Part shown: positions 62,053 through 64,000 of the stretch, piece by piece
Position numbering within the stretch: position 1 is the stretch's first letter
Layout: each line of letters starts with the position of its first letter
Source: Phycisphaeraceae bacterium
Lineage (GTDB): Bacteria > Planctomycetota > Phycisphaerae > Phycisphaerales > UBA1924
DNA: 64,000 bases
Assembly (NCBI GenBank): GCA_019636615.1
Contig: JAHBXF010000001.1
Coordinates: 1,054,001 to 1,118,000 of the forward strand
Direction of reading: 5' to 3'
Program-made: the position numbers and the translations under genes
Notes under the pieces: generated by a model
What the model was told of the DNA's origin: nothing
The model's input: only the letters and a program-made list of their open reading frames with translations
Databases searched by the model: none

Positions 62053-62673
62053 ATGACCAGGCGCGGCTTCACCATCGTCGAACTCATCGTCTGCGCCGCC
62101 ATCGCCGGCATCGTCGCCTCGCTCGTCGTCACTGGCGCGGCCGGTTCGCGCCAGGCCGCGCAGCGCACGGCCTGCATGTCCAACCTCCGCCAGATCGGCC
62201 TGGGCCTCATCGCCTACTACGAAGCGCACAACACCCTCCCCTTCGCCCCGGTCCTCTACAGCCTGCCCGAAGGGCGCACCGACCTCTTCGATGCGCTCGA
62301 CGGCGGCACGCCCACCTTCGGTGCTGTCGCCAATGGCGATGGCACCCTCACGCCCTCAAAGATCGCGCGCTGCCCGGGCGACCGCTACCTGGCCGCGCGT
62401 TCGGGCACCAGTTACATCTACGGCGCGGGGCTGGCCATGATCGCCGCAGAGATCGACCACCGCAGCCGCGCTACCGCCGCGATGCGCGTCTCCCGCGATT
62501 GGTTCTCCGGGCACGGCCCGCGCCGCCCGCTGATGGCCGACGCCACGGCGGCCTTCGTTGCGCAGTTGCCCGAGCCGCGCTGGTGGCATGTGCGCCCCGG
62601 CCCGGGCGACCCGCGCCACGAGGTCTACACCGATGGAAGCGTGGACTGGGCCGCGCTGAACGACGCGCCCTGA
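62053..62673 (+). CDS. Pseudopilin-like protein
   Basis: The 206-residue product begins with the prepilin signal MTRRGFTIVELIVCAAIAGIV, a cut between G and F with Glu at +5, followed by SRQAAQRTACMSNLRQIGLGLIAYYEAH, the DUF1559-like pattern seen in the pseudopilin at 49479. The mature domain is beta-rich with an 'RWWHVRPGPGDPRHEVYTDGSVDWAALN' ending typical of planctomycete versions. It may belong to the operon that starts at 61039 (65-base gap), although no shared motif shows this. Confidence 0.85.
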   Translation: MTRRGFTIVELIVCAAIAGIVASLVVTGAAGSRQAAQRTACMSNLRQIGLGLIAYYEAHNTLPFAPVLYSLPEGRTDLFDALDGGTPTFGAVANGDGTLTPSKIARCPGDRYLAARSGTSYIYGAGLAMIAAEIDHRSRATAAMRVSRDWFSGHGPRRPLMADATAAFVAQLPEPRWWHVRPGPGDPRHEVYTDGSVDWAALNDAP

Positions 62674-63031
62674 CCGCCCGCCCGCGCCGTCGCACCCATC
62701 TCTCCCAGCGTCCACCAACAACGCCTTCGAGGCGAGCACACGCCGACAAATCGCGTGTTGGAATGAGTGCGCCTCGCGTCCCCACCCCACACCGCACTCC
62801 TACCAAACCCCTTCCATGCGACCGGGGTGTCTATACTTCCAATCGCGCAGCAAGGCCTGCGCGTGAGGTTTCGGGGCCATTCGGGCGTATGGGGGGTGCC
62901 TTCTCAACCCGTCCGCCGAACCCGAGCCGAAGAAGGGGAAGACGCAAGCAAACCCCCGACGCCGCCGTGGCGTATGTCTCCCCGCACGCGCCTTGGCGCA
63001 GCCACCTGCGCACACCCACCCAGAGCCGGAC
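62674..63031. other. 358-bp region upstream of ppk1
   Basis: No gene. A TATACT (62832-62837) resembles a -10 element, but a matching -35 was not clear. A GCGCAG...CTGCGC hairpin lies near 62845-62862. The ppk1 promoter must be here. Confidence 0.45.
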
Positions 63032-64000
63032 ATGCCGTCGACACGCCGCCAGCCACTCCCACCCGCCGCCACCGGGGCCGATTCCCCCGGCGCGAGGTTC
63101 TTCAACCGCGACATCTCATGGCTTGAGTTCAACCGGCGCGTGCTGGCCCAGGCCGCCGACGGCGACGTGCCTCTGCTCGACCGCCTGCGGTTCATCTCCA
63201 TCTTCATCAGCAACCTCGACGAGTTCTTCATGAAGCGCGTCGGGCTGCTCAAGCGCTGGGTGCACGCGGGGGTTGATGCGCCAAGCCACGACGGCATGAC
63301 GCCGCGCCAGCAGTTGTCCGCCATCCGCGAACTCGTCATCGAACTCACCGCCGAGCGCGACCGCATCTGGGTTGAGCAGTTGCGCCCTGGCCTCGAAGCC
63401 GCGGGCATCCACATCCTGCGTTACGACGACCTGCCCCCCAAAGACAAGCAGTGGGCCGAAGAGTGGTACCGCGTCAACGTCTTCGCCATGCTCACGCCCC
63501 TGGGCGTAGACCCCACGCACCGCTTCCCCTTCATCTCGAACCTCTCCGAGAACCTCGCGGTCATCGCCGAGCCCCCTTCCGACTACCGCCAGCGCCTGGG
63601 CGAAGACGCCCCCGAGTGGGTGCAGGCCCGCGTGAAGTTCCCCGCCAACATCAAGCGCTACATCCAGCTCCCCTCGCGCGACGCCCGCCCCGACAAGCGC
63701 ACCGTGCGCCTCGTGCATCTGCACGACGTCATCCGCAACAACCTCGACGACCTCTTCCCCGGCATGCGCCTGCTCGAAACGGTCACCTTCCGCGTCACGC
63801 GCTCCGCCGGCATCCAGAAGGACGACCTCGACGCCCCGAACCTGCTGCAATCCGTCGAGGCCGACCTCAAGCAGCGCCGCTTCGCCCGCGCCGTGCGCCT
63901 CGAGATCCAGCGCACCGCCACCGTCGGCATCGAGCGCTGGCTGCTCGACAAACTCAACATCGACACCAAGGACATGTACGACGTGCCCGACGGCGTCGAC
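63032..64000 (+). CDS. ppk1: Polyphosphate kinase 1, N-terminal part (cut by window edge)
   Basis: Reading from the ATG at 63032, 323 codons are open to the right edge. The product begins (after a short disordered tail) FFNRDISWLEFNRRVLAQAADGDVPLLDRLRFISIFISNLDEFFMKRVG, the PPK1 N-terminal domain signature, and continues through HRFPFISNLSENLAV into the head domain (FPANIKRYIQLP). PPK1 makes polyphosphate from ATP reversibly. The catalytic His residues and the C-terminal domains are beyond the window. The start is the only in-frame ATG that precedes the conserved block. Confidence 0.95.
   Translation, partial: MPSTRRQPLPPAATGADSPGARFFNRDISWLEFNRRVLAQAADGDVPLLDRLRFISIFISNLDEFFMKRVGLLKRWVHAGVDAPSHDGMTPRQQLSAIRELVIELTAERDRIWVEQLRPGLEAAGIHILRYDDLPPKDKQWAEEWYRVNVFAMLTPLGVDPTHRFPFISNLSENLAVIAEPPSDYRQRLGEDAPEWVQARVKFPANIKRYIQLPSRDARPDKRTVRLVHLHDVIRNNLDDLFPGMRLLETVTFRVTRSAGIQKDDLDAPNLLQSVEADLKQRRFARAVRLEIQRTATVGIERWLLDKLNIDTKDMYDVPDGVD

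Overview
The window looks like chromosomal DNA of a high-GC planctomycete of the class Phycisphaerae (order Phycisphaerales-like). The evidence is: very large secreted proteins ending in a double Asp/Gly EF-hand 'GC-type' dockerin, short C-terminal sorting tails of the form P-[TA]-P-G...hydrophobic...RRRR, a Cys-rich zinc ribbon of the CxxCGYS...CPECG type, a dockerin-bearing sulfatase next to its formylglycine-generating enzyme, and 'one-off' pseudopilins that resemble DUF1559-type planctomycete proteins. Species cannot be named from sequence alone. No rRNA, tRNA, CRISPR array, integrase or complete IS was found.

Left part (1-17.5 kb): the 5' part of a D-Ala-D-Ala ligase gene runs off the left edge; a small BamE/SmpA-like lipoprotein; an overlapping pair encoding an ABC-type ATPase and a TOPRIM-like DUF4276 protein (possible two-gene defence module); a 1401-residue surface protein with three perfect 687-bp tandem repeats; a PEP-CTERM-like protein; a zinc-ribbon membrane protein divergent from a 1332-residue STAND NTPase with ten 42-residue TPR-like repeats; a small membrane protein; and a large secreted metzincin-type metalloprotease. 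A 533-bp AT-richer gap at 17.45-17.98 kb has a group of DnaA-box-like sites.

Middle part (18-36 kb): a minus-strand tatC-tadA-mutM run; a plus-strand ECF sigma / anti-sigma / PDZ operon; a sulfatase-FGE operon; a DUF2809 membrane protein convergent with a DinB-family protein; a lipoprotein plus partner; a secreted beta-sandwich protein; and dnaE (DNA polymerase III alpha), preceded by a G-rich 12-bp tandem repeat.

Right part (36-64 kb): two consecutive dockerin-anchored surface proteins built from about 182-residue repeats; a histone-H1-like basic protein; pirin under a MarR regulator with visible palindromic operators; a HDOD-GGDEF-receiver signalling protein; a pseudopilin operon; a gene-free 1.17-kb stretch full of short perfect hairpins and a 104-bp direct repeat; a tandemly duplicated, fused FGE-like/PEP-CTERM gene followed by a truncated third copy; an NtrC-type regulator; a GbsR/MarR-type regulator operon; an RGG-tailed, catalytically degenerate GxxExxY protein; fabF; a multi-spanning membrane protein; a small Cys-rich secreted protein in an overlapping operon; another pseudopilin; and the 5' part of polyphosphate kinase ppk1, cut by the right edge.

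Cell-envelope and secretion functions dominate: Tat export, dockerin/PEP-CTERM surface proteins, pseudopilins, sulfatase maturation, protease. Strand composition appears to change from G-rich (left) to C-rich (right) on the plus strand at about 33-36 kb, which by the usual rule would suggest a replication terminus rather than an origin; this was judged by eye and needs a computed skew plot.
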